64,000 bases of DNA. It comes from Xanthomonas hyacinthi (GTDB lineage: Bacteria; Pseudomonadota; Gammaproteobacteria; Xanthomonadales; Xanthomonadaceae). A model generated the notes under the pieces. The model made no database searches. It saw only the letters and a program-made list of their open reading frames with translations, and was not told the origin of the DNA. The stretch is from positions 4,854,646 through 4,918,645 of the forward strand of contig NZ_CP043476.1 of assembly GCF_009769165.1 (NCBI RefSeq), written 5' to 3'. Positions 42,350-55,015 of the stretch are shown piece after piece. A program made the position numbers and the translations under genes. Each line of letters begins with the position of its first letter. Position 1 is the stretch's first letter.

Positions 42350-43378
42350 TTACCGGTCGGTGGTCTTCATTGGGGAGTCCGCGCGCGGCGGCGCGGGCTT
42401 GTGCGCGCGGCTTGCGCCATCGGCGTCCGCGCGCGGCGGCGCGGGTTGCTGCGCGGACGCGAGCAGGCGCCGCGCCAGTGCGGCGTCGCGGTGCATCTGT
42501 TCGGTCAGCGCTGCCAGATCGGAGAACGTTTCCTCGTCGCGCAGCTTGGCGACGAATTCCACGGCGATGTGGCGTCCGTACAGGTCGCCCTGGAAATCGA
42601 ACAGGTGCGCTTCCAGCAGCGGCTCCACGCCCTGCACGGTCGGCCGCGTGCCGAAGCTGGACACCGACGGCCACGGCTGTTCGCCCACCCCGTGCACCCA
42701 GGTCGCGTAGATGCCCGACAGCGCCGGCGTGCGCAGGAAGCGCAGGTTGGCGGTGGGATAGCCGAGGGTGCGCCCGAGCTGCTTGCCGCGCACCACGCGG
42801 CCGTCGATCGCGTACGCGCGGCCGAGCAGTTCGGCGGCATGCGCGAACTCGCCGGTCACCAGCAGTTCGCGGATGCGGGTGCTGGAAATGCGTTCTTCGC
42901 GCAGGTGCACCGGCTCGATCTCGCCGGCGCTGAAGCCCAGTTGCGCGCCCATCTCGCGCAGCAGCGCGATGTCGCCGCCGCGCTTGTGGCCGAAACGGAA
43001 CGCCGGGCCGATCCACACCTCGCGCGCCTGCAGCCGATCGACCAGGGTGCGCCGCACGAAGTCCTGCGCGCTCATCGACGACAGGCGCAGATCGAAGCGC
43101 AGCAGGCCCACGCTGTCCACGCCGAGCTGCTGCAGGCCTTCGACCTTGGCCCGCGCCAGGGTCAGCCGCGGCGGCGGCGCGGCCGGCGCGAAGAACTCGC
43201 GCGGCAGCGGCTCGAAGCTCAACGCCACCGCCGGCACGCCCAGCGCGCGGGCACGCGCCAGCGCATGGCGCACCAGCGCACGGTGGCCCAGATGCAGGCC
43301 ATCGAAGGCGCCGATGCAGACCACGCTTCCCTGCGGGAACAAAGTCCCGCCCTCGACGTCTCTAAACAGCCTGCTCAT
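42350..43378 (-). CDS. ribF: Bifunctional riboflavin kinase / FAD synthetase
   Basis: 342 residues. The N-terminal adenylyltransferase domain has IGAFDGLHLGHRAL and later SSTRIRELL; the C-terminal kinase domain has GKQLGRTLGYPTANLRFL. Makes FMN and FAD. The C-terminal tail of about 35 residues is not conserved and holds two copies of PAPPRAD from a DNA duplication at about 42370-42450. First gene of the ribF-ileS pair. Confidence 0.97.
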   Translation of the reverse strand: MSRLFRDVEGGTLFPQGSVVCIGAFDGLHLGHRALVRHALARARALGVPAVALSFEPLPREFFAPAAPPPRLTLARAKVEGLQQLGVDSVGLLRFDLRLSSMSAQDFVRRTLVDRLQAREVWIGPAFRFGHKRGGDIALLREMGAQLGFSAGEIEPVHLREERISSTRIRELLVTGEFAHAAELLGRAYAIDGRVVRGKQLGRTLGYPTANLRFLRTPALSGIYATWVHGVGEQPWPSVSSFGTRPTVQGVEPLLEAHLFDFQGDLYGRHIAVEFVAKLRDEETFSDLAALTEQMHRDAALARRLLASAQQPAPPRADADGASRAHKPAPPRADSPMKTTDR

Positions 43379-43521
43379 TCCTCGTTCCGAAGCGCCGGCG
43401 CGCGCGTGCCCGCCGATGATGCGTAACCGTCGAGTATAGCGGGGAGTGGCAGGCCTCGGGACGGCAGGGCCGCCCGAGGAATCGCCGCCAAGCGATCGGT
43501 CCGGGACGGGCAAGCACCGCT

Positions 43522-43593
43522 TTTCTGTGGGAGGGGCTTCAGCCCCGACGCCTTACCGGGAAGGCATCGGGGCTGAAGCCCCTCCCACAGAAA
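43522..43593. repeat. REP-like hairpin (copy 3), 33-bp arms
   Basis: Arm 43522-43554 (TTTCTGTGGGAGGGGCTTCA onward) pairs with 43561-43593 with one mismatch, loop of six bases. Placed between murJ and ribF, both minus-strand; followed by ATCCCGAATCCCC repeat units (43594-43622). Confidence 0.85.
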
Positions 43594-43622
43594 TCCCGAA
43601 TCCCCAATCCCCAATCCCGGCC
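43594..43622. repeat. GGGATT-type repeat (reverse orientation)
   Basis: TCCCGAATCCCCAATCCCCA units directly at the murJ stop; the repeat abuts the REP-like hairpin. Confidence 0.6.
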
Positions 43623-45230
43623 CTAATGCTCCCTCAGATCCCGCGGCCGGAAGCCCAACGCCAGCAACGCCAGCAGATACACCGCGCCACCGCCGCCGAC
43701 CAGCGCCAGCAGGCTGCCGATGCGGTGCCATTTGTCCATCGTGGTGAAGCCCGGCAGCCAGTGCAGGCCCAGCGCCAGCACCGCGGCCATCGCCGTGCAG
43801 GCCACGCCCAGCCGCAGCAGGTAGCCGGCCCAGCCCGGCCGCGGCCGGTACACCTCGGCGCGGCGCAGCCAGCGCCACAGCAGCGACAGGTTGATGTAGC
43901 TGGCCACCGCGCTGGCCAGGCCCAGCGCCAGGTGCAGGCCCGGCACCGCCGCCAGCGCCGCGCGCAGGCCCTGCGCGCGCAGCTCGGCCGGCACCCACAG
44001 CTGGTACAGGATCGCCAGGAACAGCAGGTTCAGCGCCATGTTCGCGACCAGCGCGACCACGCCGGCGCGCACCGGAGTGCGCGTGTCCTGGCGCGAGTAG
44101 AACGCCGGCAGCAGCACCTTGAGCAGCGCGAACGCGGGCAGGCCGAAGCTCAGCCCGAACACCGACATCGCCGCCATGCGCGTGTCGAACGCGGTGAACT
44201 TGCCGTACTGGAACAGCGTGGCCACCAGCGGCTGGCTCAGCAGCATCAGCCCCAGCATCGCCGGCACCGCGATCAGCAGCGTGATGCGCAGGCCCCAGTC
44301 CAGCGCATTGGAGAACCCGACATGGTCGGTCTTGACGTGATGCCGCGACAGCGCCGGCAGGATCACCGTGCCCAGCGCCACGCCGAACACGCCCAGCGGC
44401 AGTTCCAGGAAGCGGTCGGCCTGCGACAGCCAGCTCTGCGAGCCGGCGAACAGGAACGAGGCGATCACCGTATCCAGCAACAGGTTGATCTGCGCGATCG
44501 AGGAGCCGAACAGGGTCGGCACCATCAGGGTCAGCACGCGGCGCACGTCCGGATGCTGCCAGCCCCAACGCGGCAGGGTCAGCAGGTCGATGCCGCGCAG
44601 CGCCGGCAGCTGGAACAGCAACTGCAGCACGCCGGCGACCAACACCGCCCAACCCATCGCCAGGATCGGCACCTCCAGCTTCGGCGCCAGCCACAGCGCG
44701 CCGGCGATCATGCACAGGTTGAGGATCACCGGCGTCAGCGCCGGCAGGCCGAAGCGGTTGAAGCTGTTCAAGGCGCCACCGGCCAGCGCGGTCAGCGACA
44801 CGAACAGCAGGAACGGGAAGGTCAGCCGCAGCAGATCCACGATCAAGCCGAACTTGGCCGGATCGTCGCTGGACCCGGGATTGAACAGCAGCGCCACCTG
44901 CGGGGTGAAGATCAGCCCCAGCGCGGTGACCAGCAGCAGGATCCCGCCCAGGGTGCCGGACACTCGCGACATCAGGGCGCGCAGGCCGGCATGCGGCCGG
45001 GTTTCCTTGACCTCGGTGAACACCGGCACGAAGGCGGTGGCGAACGAGCCTTCCGCGAACAGCCGGCGCAGGAAGTTCGGAATGCGGAACGCGACCCAGA
45101 AAGCGTCGGTGGTCGCGTTGGCACCGAACGAAATGGTGATAGCCTGATCGCGTACCAGCCCCAGCACGCGCGAGACCATGGTCATGCTGCTGAACGAGAG
45201 CAGCCCGCGGGACATGCGCGGCGCGCTCAT
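43623..45230 (-). CDS. murJ: Lipid II flippase MurJ
   Basis: 535 residues with about 14 membrane helices. Flips lipid II across the inner membrane in peptidoglycan synthesis. MurJ signatures: MVSRVLGLVRDQAITISFG at the N-terminus and AFWVAFRIPNFLRRLFAEGS nearby; the helix-rich MVIN pattern continues to the end. Divergent from rpsT, 101 bases apart, an arrangement common in proteobacteria. Confidence 0.97.
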   Translation of the reverse strand: MSAPRMSRGLLSFSSMTMVSRVLGLVRDQAITISFGANATTDAFWVAFRIPNFLRRLFAEGSFATAFVPVFTEVKETRPHAGLRALMSRVSGTLGGILLLVTALGLIFTPQVALLFNPGSSDDPAKFGLIVDLLRLTFPFLLFVSLTALAGGALNSFNRFGLPALTPVILNLCMIAGALWLAPKLEVPILAMGWAVLVAGVLQLLFQLPALRGIDLLTLPRWGWQHPDVRRVLTLMVPTLFGSSIAQINLLLDTVIASFLFAGSQSWLSQADRFLELPLGVFGVALGTVILPALSRHHVKTDHVGFSNALDWGLRITLLIAVPAMLGLMLLSQPLVATLFQYGKFTAFDTRMAAMSVFGLSFGLPAFALLKVLLPAFYSRQDTRTPVRAGVVALVANMALNLLFLAILYQLWVPAELRAQGLRAALAAVPGLHLALGLASAVASYINLSLLWRWLRRAEVYRPRPGWAGYLLRLGVACTAMAAVLALGLHWLPGFTTMDKWHRIGSLLALVGGGGAVYLLALLALGFRPRDLREH

Positions 45231-45254
45231 GCAGCGACCCTCTTGACAATTGGC

Positions 45255-45283
45255 TTGACGCAGTTGTTTAGAACCTTCATACT
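45255..45283 (+). promoter_or_regulatory. Candidate rpsT promoter
   Basis: TTGACG (45255-45260), 17 bases, CATACT (45278-45283). A second -35-like TTGACA sits at 45243-45248. Located about 50 bases before the rpsT start. Confidence 0.5.
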
Positions 45284-45331
45284 CTCCCGCTTGTTTTTAT
45301 CCACCACACAGCTTTCCAGGAAACCACCACC

Positions 45332-45604
45332 GTGGCCAATATCAAGTCCGCCAAGAAGCGCGCCAAGCAGACCGTCGTGCGCAACGCGCGCAATACGGCT
45401 CAGCGTTCGATGCTGCGCACCGCCGTCAAGAAGGTCATCAAGGCCCTGGACGCCAACGACGCCGCCGGCGCCGAAGCCGCTTTCGCCGTTGCCCAGCCGA
45501 TCCTCGACCGTTTCAGCTCGCGCGGTCTGATCCACAAGAACAAGGCTGCGCGCCACAAGAGCCGCCTGACCGCCCGCATCAAGGCGATCAAGACCGCCGC
45601 CTGA
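45332..45604 (+). CDS. rpsT: 30S ribosomal protein S20
   Basis: 90 residues, basic, with the standard N-terminus [13 protein letters not shown]. It starts with GTG; starts other than ATG are usual for rpsT and are linked in E. coli to autogenous control. No close SD is obvious apart from CAGGAAACC about 12 bases upstream. Followed by a strong hairpin terminator. Confidence 0.98.
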   Translation: MANIKSAKKRAKQTVVRNARNTAQRSMLRTAVKKVIKALDANDAAGAEAAFAVAQPILDRFSSRGLIHKNKAARHKSRLTARIKAIKTAA

Positions 45605-45646
45605 CCGGCTGCGGTCGTTGCCGGAGGTGCCTGCGCTTCCGGCACT

Positions 45647-45678
45647 ACGAAAAAGCCCGGCCTCGGCCGGGTTTTTCG
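45647..45678. terminator. Bidirectional terminator between rpsT and obgE
   Basis: ACGAAAAAGCCCGGCC and GGCCGGGTTTTTCGT form a long stem with A- and T-runs on both sides, so it can end transcripts from both convergent genes. Confidence 0.9.
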
Positions 45679-45728
45679 TGTGCGTGCGATCCGCTGCAGA
45701 CCGCTGCGCGCCGGACCGGCCGCCGCGC

Positions 45729-46802
<1,074 letters not shown>

Positions 46803-46982
46803 TTAACAACCGGGAATGGGGAATGGTGAATCGAGAATCGGAAAAGCGAGCCGGCGCCGTGGCGTCGATTCTAAGTGGCGGCACCCAATCGGCAAAATCC
46901 GATCAGCTGCATGACCAGGCAGGGGAGCGAGCCGACGGGAACCGCTTTTGCCATTCCCGATTCCCCATTCCCGATTCCCAGC
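46803..46982. repeat. GGGATT-type repeats flanking the obgE upstream gap
   Basis: A run GGGAATGGGGAATGGTGAAT (from 46810) and an inverted run CCCGATTCCCCATTCCCGAT (from 46954) enclose about 110 bases; the two can pair. The obgE promoter is probably inside. Confidence 0.55.
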
Positions 46983-46995
46983 CAAAAAACAAAAA

Positions 46996-47011
46996 CCCCG
47001 CCGAAGCGGGG
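46996..47011 (-). terminator. Terminator after rpmA
   Basis: CCCCGC, loop CGAA, GCGGGG; on the minus strand it is followed by TTTTTGTTTTTTGG. It separates rplU-rpmA from obgE. Confidence 0.85.
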
Positions 47012-47059
47012 CTTTCGTCAGCAAGCCTGCGCCATGCGCAGGCCCTGGAGGCGAAACGC

Positions 47060-47335
47060 TTACGCCTCGGCGGTCGCCGCTTCGGTCAGTACGCTGACGG
47101 TGCGACGCTTCTTGGCGCCCTTCACCGAGAACTCGACCTTGCCGTTCACCAGCGCGAACAGCGTGTGGTCGCGGCCCAGGCCGACGCCCGAACCCGGGTG
47201 GAACTGGGTGCCGCGCTGACGCACGATGATGTTGCCCGCCTCGATCGCCTGGCCGCCGAAGATCTTCACGCCCAGGTATTTCGGGTTGGAGTCGCGGCCG
47301 TTGCGCGAGGAACCTACGCCTTTTTTGTGTGCCAT
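47060..47335 (-). CDS. rpmA: 50S ribosomal protein L27
   Basis: 91 residues. Begins [16 protein letters not shown], the conserved L27 end that reaches the peptidyl-transferase centre; then [20 protein letters not shown] and [17 protein letters not shown]. Twelve bases after rplU. Confidence 0.98.
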   Translation of the reverse strand: MAHKKGVGSSRNGRDSNPKYLGVKIFGGQAIEAGNIIVRQRGTQFHPGSGVGLGRDHTLFALVNGKVEFSVKGAKKRRTVSVLTEAATAEA

Positions 47336-47347
47336 GACTGCTGCTCC

Positions 47348-47668
47348 TTACTTCTTGTCGCCACCGGCAATGCCGGTGATCTCGATTTCGGTGTAATGCT
47401 GCCGGTGCCCCTGACGCTTCATGTGGTGCTTGCGGCGGCGGAACTTGATGATGCGCACCTTGTCGGCGCGGCCATGGGCCACGACCTTCGCGGTGACGCT
47501 GGCGCCCTTCAGCGCGTCGCCGAGCTTGACGCCGTCGCTGTCGCCCAGCATCAGGATGGTGTCGAACTTGATCTCGTTGCCGGCTTCGACTTCGAGCTTT
47601 TCCACGCGGAGCGTTTCGCCCTGCGCGACGCGGTATTGCTTACCGCCGGTTACCAGTACTGCGTACAT
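47348..47668 (-). CDS. rplU: 50S ribosomal protein L21
   Basis: 106 residues. Begins [20 protein letters not shown] and ends with the [19 protein letters not shown] region that binds 23S rRNA. First gene of rplU-rpmA. It diverges from uvrA across a gap of 294 bases in which the promoters of both must lie; I can define neither. Confidence 0.98.
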   Translation of the reverse strand: MYAVLVTGGKQYRVAQGETLRVEKLEVEAGNEIKFDTILMLGDSDGVKLGDALKGASVTAKVVAHGRADKVRIIKFRRRKHHMKRQGHRQHYTEIEITGIAGGDKK

Positions 47669-47962
47669 GACCAGACTTCCTCTGTAGTTATTGTGGTCGC
47701 CCCTGCCGTGCCTCTTCGGGCAGACAGGAGCGGAAGTGTAATGGCTTCAGCGGCTTAGGGTCAAGTCCCCACCCCGGCGCGGGCGCGGCCCCGGCAACCC
47801 GGCGCCAGCGGCTGAACCGGCCAGCCGGCGCGCGCCACGAATCCTGGCAAATCCGGCAATTGCCCCCACCTGACAAGCTGGGTACGCTGATCGATTGCCG
47901 CCCCCTCTCCGCCCCCACGCTGGCCCCGGGCTGACGCCCGGCCGGTACAACACGGACTCCTC

Positions 47963-50922
<2,960 letters not shown>

Positions 50923-50926
<4 letters not shown>

Positions 50927-51354
50927 GCGCATCCCCCGCCGATTCCGCCACCACCATCCCGCACAAGCCGCTGGCGCGCGTGCCGATCAGCGTGCGCTGG
51001 CGCGACATGGACAGCATGGGCCACGTCAACAACGCCAAGTACGTGTCCTACCTGGAAGAAGCGCGGGTGCGCTGGCTGCTGCGCGAAGGCTTCTCGATGC
51101 GCGACCGCATCGCCCCGGTGGTGGCCGCCACCAACCTCAACTACCGGCGCCCGATCGTGTGGCCGAACGATATCCTGGTCGAGCTGTTCGTCGAGCGCAT
51201 CGGCAGCAGCAGCATCACCGTCGGCCACCGCATCGTCGATCAGAAGGACGAGCGCGTGCTGCACTCGGACGGCAACGTCGTGGTGGTGTGGATCGACACC
51301 CAGACCGGCAAGAGCGTCCCGCTGCCGGACGATATCCGCGCGGTGTGTAGCTGA
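50923..51354 (+). CDS. Acyl-CoA thioesterase, 4HBT/YbgC-like hotdog fold
   Basis: 143 residues. The hotdog motif [20 protein letters not shown] contains the catalytic aspartate, followed by EEARVRWL; the rest ([20 protein letters not shown]) fits the single-domain 4-hydroxybenzoyl-CoA thioesterase family. Hydrolyses acyl-CoA; chain preference unknown. Starts within the uvrA stop (ATGA), so the two are coupled although unrelated in function. Confidence 0.92.
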
Positions 51355-51356
51355 TT

Positions 51357-51440
51357 GGGAAGCCGGGATTGGGGATTCGGAATTCGGGATTGGTAGACCC
51401 AATCCCACGCGGGATCGCCTTTCCGAATCCCCAATCCCGC
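51357..51440. repeat. GGGATT-type repeats in inverted arrangement
   Basis: GGGATTGGGGATTCGGAATT units at about 51366-51392 and the reverse complement form at 51420-51439 (CTTTCCGAATCCCCAATCCC) enclose 25 bases; a hairpin is possible. It follows the thioesterase stop by two bases. Confidence 0.65.
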
Positions 51441-51444
51441 CCCT

Positions 51445-51560
51445 TGTAGGCGGCTTCAGCCGCGACCGGCACCGCCCGAAAGCCCCTGACGCCGAAACCA
51501 GCCGGGGCACTGAAGCCATCCTGCAGCAAGACGTGTGGGAGCGACTTCAGTCGCGACGCG
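51445..51560. repeat. REP-like elements, decayed pair
   Basis: A half-copy at 51445-51467 (TGTAGGCGGCTTCAGCCGCG) and one at 51534-51560 (TGGGAGCGACTTCAGTCGCG); each has its own short inverted repeat, but the long hairpin seen in copies 2 and 3 is broken. Confidence 0.6.
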
Positions 51561-51612
51561 CAGAACCGGACGAGTGCAGCGGCAATCGCACCACTGCACC
51601 GCAACGCAACCA

Positions 51613-52098
51613 CTACGGCTTGCTAGCACTCACCTTCAACGCGCCCTGCACTTCGCGCCCATCTTCCAGCACGAAGGCGATCGGCAGGCTCGCGCCCTGG
51701 CGCAGCGGCTGCGCCGGCTGCATCAGCATCAAATGCAGGCCGCCGGGCTGCAGCACCGCATCGGCACCGGCCGCCAGCGGCAGGCGTTCGATCTGGCGCA
51801 TCTTGCTGACCCCGTCCACCTGCGTGGTCTGGTGCAGGCTCACCTCGGCGAACGCCGGGCTGCGCGCCGCCACCACCGCCAGCGCCTGCTTGCACGGGTT
51901 GTGCAGGCGGCCGAAGCCGGCGGCCATCGGCATCGCCGCGTTCGGCGGCAGCCGCACCCAGCCGGCCTGCCATTGCGGCAAGCAGCCATCGGCCTTGCTC
52001 GCGGCCGGCGCCGCGGATGCGCTCCCCGACGCCGACACGGCCAGCCATGCCAGCCCGATGGCCAGCCCCCGTACGCATGCGAATGGTTTGAGCTTCAT
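51613..52098 (-). CDS. Periplasmic copper chaperone PCu(A)C family
   Basis: 161 residues with a signal peptide (first about 29 residues). PCu(A)C proteins bind Cu(I) in the periplasm and pass it to cytochrome oxidases. Binding motif: methionine and histidine in SLHQTTQVDGVSKMRQI, and the later GGLHLMLMQP, together the family's H-M-X10-M-X21-H-X-M pattern (first methionine replaced by glutamine here). A pair of cysteines (CLPQW, NPCKQAL) is unusual and may form a disulfide. No oxidase genes are adjacent; the bo3 operon in this window needs copper. Convergent with the uvrA-thioesterase pair. Confidence 0.87.
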   Translation of the reverse strand: MKLKPFACVRGLAIGLAWLAVSASGSASAAPAASKADGCLPQWQAGWVRLPPNAAMPMAAGFGRLHNPCKQALAVVAARSPAFAEVSLHQTTQVDGVSKMRQIERLPLAAGADAVLQPGGLHLMLMQPAQPLRQGASLPIAFVLEDGREVQGALKVSASKP

Positions 52099-52145
52099 GA
52101 CTCTATGATAGCGGTCCCGCGCCGCGCCGCCTTCGAAAGCTCCGC

Positions 52146-52394
52146 ATGACCTCGCTGATCCAGGTTCTCGGCCACGGCCCCATCCGCCAGCTGCGCCTGG
52201 CGCGCGCGCCGGTCAACGCGCTCGACACCGCCCTGTGCGCCGACCTGGCCGCGGCCATCGCACAGGCGCAGGCCGACGCGGTGCACGCGCTGGTGCTGTC
52301 CGGCAGCGAGCGCATCTTCTCCGCCGGCATGTTCTCCGCCAGCATGGACGTGCCGCACCTGCTCGGGCACGGCGGCGACCGCGCCAAGCTGCTC
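52146..52394 (+). pseudogene. Truncated enoyl-CoA hydratase, N-terminal fragment
   Basis: The first about 83 residues of the frame match the start of a crotonase-family protein: RLARAPVNALDTALCADLAA and LVLSGSERIFSAG, then DVPHLL. After that the crotonase sequence stops, and the frame runs on into tesB. A 15-base tandem duplication (52317-52331 and 52332-52346) inserts FSAGMFSAS at the oxyanion-hole loop. The remaining two thirds, including the catalytic glutamates, are missing. Whether the in-frame fusion is translated is unknown. Confidence 0.75.
52317..52346 (+). repeat. 15-base tandem duplication in the hydratase fragment
   Basis: TTCTCCGCCGGCATG followed by TTCTCCGCCAGCATG, one mismatch. 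Confidence 0.85.
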
Positions 52395-52429
52395 CACAGC
52401 CGACGCGCGGGCCGGCGCGGGCCGCCCGG

Positions 52430-52435
52430 TATAAT
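52430..52435 (+). promoter_or_regulatory. -10-like box before tesB
   Basis: TATAAT, a perfect -10 in GC-rich surroundings, 31 bases before the TTG I assign to tesB; no clear -35. Confidence 0.45.
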
Positions 52436-52466
52436 CGTGGACAGTCCTCCGCCCAGGCCCCGCCTC

Positions 52467-53378
52467 TTGTCCGCCAAGCCGCCCGCCCCCGTCGTCTCCG
52501 AACTGATCGAACTGCTGTCGCTGGAACGGCTGGAGGACAACCTGTTCCGCGGCCAGAGCCGCGACATCGGCGCCAAGTACGTGTTCGGCGGGCAGGTGCT
52601 GGGGCAGGCGCTGTCGGCGGCACAGGCGACGGTGGACAACGGCCGCCGCGTGCATTCGCTGCACGCCTATTTCCTGCGCGCCGGCGACATCGACCATCCC
52701 ATCGTCTACGACGTGGACCGCACCCGCGACGGCGGCAGTTTCTCGGTGCGCCGGGTCACCGCGATCCAGCACGGCCAGGTGATCTTCTTCTGCGCCGCCT
52801 CGTTCCAGGAACAGGAGGACGGCGCTACCCACCAGCTGAAGATGCCGGAAGTACCGCAGCCGGAAGACATCGAGCCGACCCAGGCCGCGCGCCCGGACGT
52901 GCTGGCGACGCTGCCGACCAAGGTGCAGCGCTGGCTCGCGCGCGGCGGCCCGTTCGAGTTCCGCCACGTGTATCCGCGCGACGAACTGAACCCGCCCAAG
53001 CGCCCGCCGTTCCAGCAGATGTGGCTGCGCCTGAGCGAACCGGTCGGCGATGCGCCGGAACTGCACCAGGCGCTGCTGGCCTATGCCTCGGATTTCCACC
53101 TGCTCGGCACCGCGACGTTCCCGCACGGCATCAGCTATTACACGCCGAACGTGCAGATGGCCTCGCTCGACCACGCGCTGTGGTTCCACCGCCCGTTCCG
53201 CGCCGACGACTGGCTGCTGTACTCGCTGGACAGCCCCAGCGCGCAGAGTTCGCGCGGCCTGGCGCGCGGCCAGTTCTTCACCCGCGACGGGGTGCTGGTC
53301 GCCAGCACCGCGCAGGAGGGCCTGATCCGCGTAGTGCCCGAGGCCGGCGCCGCGGCGCAGGTCCCGGCCAGGCACTGA
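52467..53378 (+). CDS. tesB: Acyl-CoA thioesterase II
   Basis: 303 residues from a TTG start, the usual TesB length being about 290. Starts with SELIELLSLERLEDNLFRGQ, the conserved TesB opening, then FGGQVLGQALSAA. Double-hotdog thioesterase that hydrolyses medium- and long-chain acyl-CoA. The frame is open for another 107 codons upstream, through a truncated hydratase, giving a possible 410-residue fusion from 52146. I favour the TTG because TesB proteins begin here and a TATAAT lies just before it; a GTG at 52437 is also possible. Confidence 0.9.
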   Translation: MSAKPPAPVVSELIELLSLERLEDNLFRGQSRDIGAKYVFGGQVLGQALSAAQATVDNGRRVHSLHAYFLRAGDIDHPIVYDVDRTRDGGSFSVRRVTAIQHGQVIFFCAASFQEQEDGATHQLKMPEVPQPEDIEPTQAARPDVLATLPTKVQRWLARGGPFEFRHVYPRDELNPPKRPPFQQMWLRLSEPVGDAPELHQALLAYASDFHLLGTATFPHGISYYTPNVQMASLDHALWFHRPFRADDWLLYSLDSPSAQSSRGLARGQFFTRDGVLVASTAQEGLIRVVPEAGAAAQVPARH

Positions 53379-53388
53379 GGCGACGACG

Positions 53389-53907
53389 ATGCGGCAGATC
53401 TTCAGCAGCCAACGCGTGGAAACCGCCGAAGGCGTGGCCAAGCTGTTGCGTGAGCGAGGCATCGAGGTGCGGTTGAGCAACGGCCGCTCCTACCGCAGCC
53501 GGCGCAGCGGCCAGTTCAACTACATCGACCCGGTGGCGACGCAGGTGCAGCCGACGGTATGGGTGGTGCACGCCGACGACCAGCCGCGCGCGCGCGCATT
53601 GTTGCGCGCGTCCGGCCTGATCGACAGCACCCGCCAAGACCCGGCGCAGACGCTGCCGTACCTGAGCGAATTCCGCTCGCAGGCGGTGCCGGACAGCGGC
53701 AAGCGCTGGGCCTGGCGGCTCCGCGTCGCGCTGCTGCTGGCGATCGGCGCGGTGGCGCTGGCGACGGTGCTGCGCCATCGCGGCAATCAGGCGCCTGCGT
53801 CGACACCGGCGACGGCACCGGCACCGGCTGCCGCACCGGCAGCGCAACCGGCACACGACGCCGACGAAGTGCGGGTGCGGGTGCAACCGGCGCAACGCGG
53901 CAACTGA
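53389..53907 (+). CDS. Conserved membrane protein of unknown function
   Basis: 172 residues, 10 bases after tesB. The N-terminal 80 residues (MRQIFSSQRVETAEGVAKLL and VWVVHADDQPRARALLRASG) resemble the DUF2007 type of small signal-transduction-like domain; one membrane helix follows at about 110-127, and the rest is an alanine/proline-rich tail of about 45 residues, presumably periplasmic. Xanthomonas relatives are often labelled 'pathogenicity-like', which is not a function. Confidence 0.75.
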   Translation: MRQIFSSQRVETAEGVAKLLRERGIEVRLSNGRSYRSRRSGQFNYIDPVATQVQPTVWVVHADDQPRARALLRASGLIDSTRQDPAQTLPYLSEFRSQAVPDSGKRWAWRLRVALLLAIGAVALATVLRHRGNQAPASTPATAPAPAAAPAAQPAHDADEVRVRVQPAQRGN

Positions 53908-53977
53908 GTCGTCGTCGGCAACGGCATCCCTGCTGCTTGCAGGAGGCGATCGGGATGGCCTCGGGCCAGCGGCCCCG

Positions 53978-54078
53978 GCGGCGGCTTCAGCCCCGACGGC
54001 TGTCGAGGTTCGCTAGCTCGCCAACGTGCCTGTCGCGGTTGATGTCCCGAGGCCACCCGGAACCGCTCCTACAGGGAC
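53978..54078. repeat. REP-like element, decayed copy
   Basis: GGCGGCTTCAGCCCCGACGG at about 53979 and GAACCGCTCCTACAGGGACA near 54060 are the two arms of the REP-like family with the middle drifted. Confidence 0.5.
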
Positions 54079-54129
54079 ATGGCGATTGGCCGGGTGCACT
54101 GCGGGAGCGCTGCCCAGACACATAAAAAC

Positions 54130-54152
54130 GCCCCTGAGCGCTGCGCAGGGGC
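54130..54152 (-). terminator. Terminator after the EF-hand gene
   Basis: GCCCCTG pairs with CAGGGGC around GCGCTGCG-type loop; on the minus strand the stem is followed by GTTTTTATG. Confidence 0.75.
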
Positions 54153-54195
54153 GGGTGTCGATCGGCGCCTTGTTGCCTGTTGCGGGGTGGAACGG

Positions 54196-54801
54196 TCAGT
54201 TCGCGTCGGGTGCGGCCGGCATCGGCTTCGCGCCCGGCTTCTGACCAGGCTTCTGGCCCGGCTTGTGCATCCACATGGCCTGCGCCGCATCGAACTCGGC
54301 GCGGCTGAGCATGCCGTCCTTGTTGGTGTCGGCCTCGACGAACCAGGCGTCGCGATGCTGCTTGGCGCGCAGTTCGAAGTCGGCGCGATCGACGAAGCCG
54401 TCCTGGTTCGCGTCCATCTTGTCGAAGCGTGCGGCGAACTTCGGATCGGCCTTGGCCTCGTCGCGGCTGATGCGGCCGTCCTTGTTGGTGTCCAGCTTGG
54501 CCAGCGGCCCACCATCGCGTGGCCCACCGTTGCGGTCGCCATGGCGACCATGGCGCGGCAATTCGTCGGGGGTCAATTTGCCGTCGTGATTCCTGTCCAG
54601 CGCGTCGAAATGTTCGGCCAGGCGCGGGTCGGCTGCGGCCTCGCTGCGATCGATGACGCCGTCGTCGTTCTTGTCCAGCCTGGCGAAGCCGCGCGCATCG
54701 GCCGGCGCGGCCGGATCCGGCGGCGGCGGGTTGGCGGCATAGGCGGCGCCGGACAGCACGGCGAGCATGGCCAGGGCGAGCAGCGGATTGCGGTAATTCA
54801 T
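54196..54801 (-). CDS. Exported EF-hand protein with five calcium-binding loops
   Basis: 201 residues with a signal peptide ([22 protein letters not shown]). Five EF-hand loops: [48 protein letters not shown] and [12 protein letters not shown]; all have acidic residues at positions 1, 3, 5 and a glycine at 6, except that the last residue of loop four is D. Expected to bind calcium in the periplasm or outside. The C-terminus repeats [13 protein letters not shown]. Role unknown; single gene, divergent from bpt. Confidence 0.9.
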   Translation of the reverse strand: MNYRNPLLALAMLAVLSGAAYAANPPPPDPAAPADARGFARLDKNDDGVIDRSEAAADPRLAEHFDALDRNHDGKLTPDELPRHGRHGDRNGGPRDGGPLAKLDTNKDGRISRDEAKADPKFAARFDKMDANQDGFVDRADFELRAKQHRDAWFVEADTNKDGMLSRAEFDAAQAMWMHKPGQKPGQKPGAKPMPAAPDAN

Positions 54802-55015
54802 GGAAAGCTCCCTGAGGGAAAGGAAGGAACCCGCCGGCGCAGCGGGCGTATACGGCAGTCGCCAGCGCAGCAGCGACGGGCCGCCGAGCGGGCCGGCGCA
54901 GCGGCGCCTTCACTGCAATCAACGCCCCGGCACCGGCGCGGTTGACCCGCGCCGGGACGCATTCATGCGGCGGACAGTCGCGGCCGCTGCGATCGCGAAG
55001 CGCTATGCTCGGTGC

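Noticed and set aside
39419..43426. A 1335-residue plus-strand frame over ileS and ribF
   Set aside because: Antisense to essential genes; no domain; composition as above.
54802..55015. Longer N-terminus for bpt from 54800
   Set aside because: The added residues have no similarity and run through the divergent upstream region; family members begin at MAIHTD-like starts.
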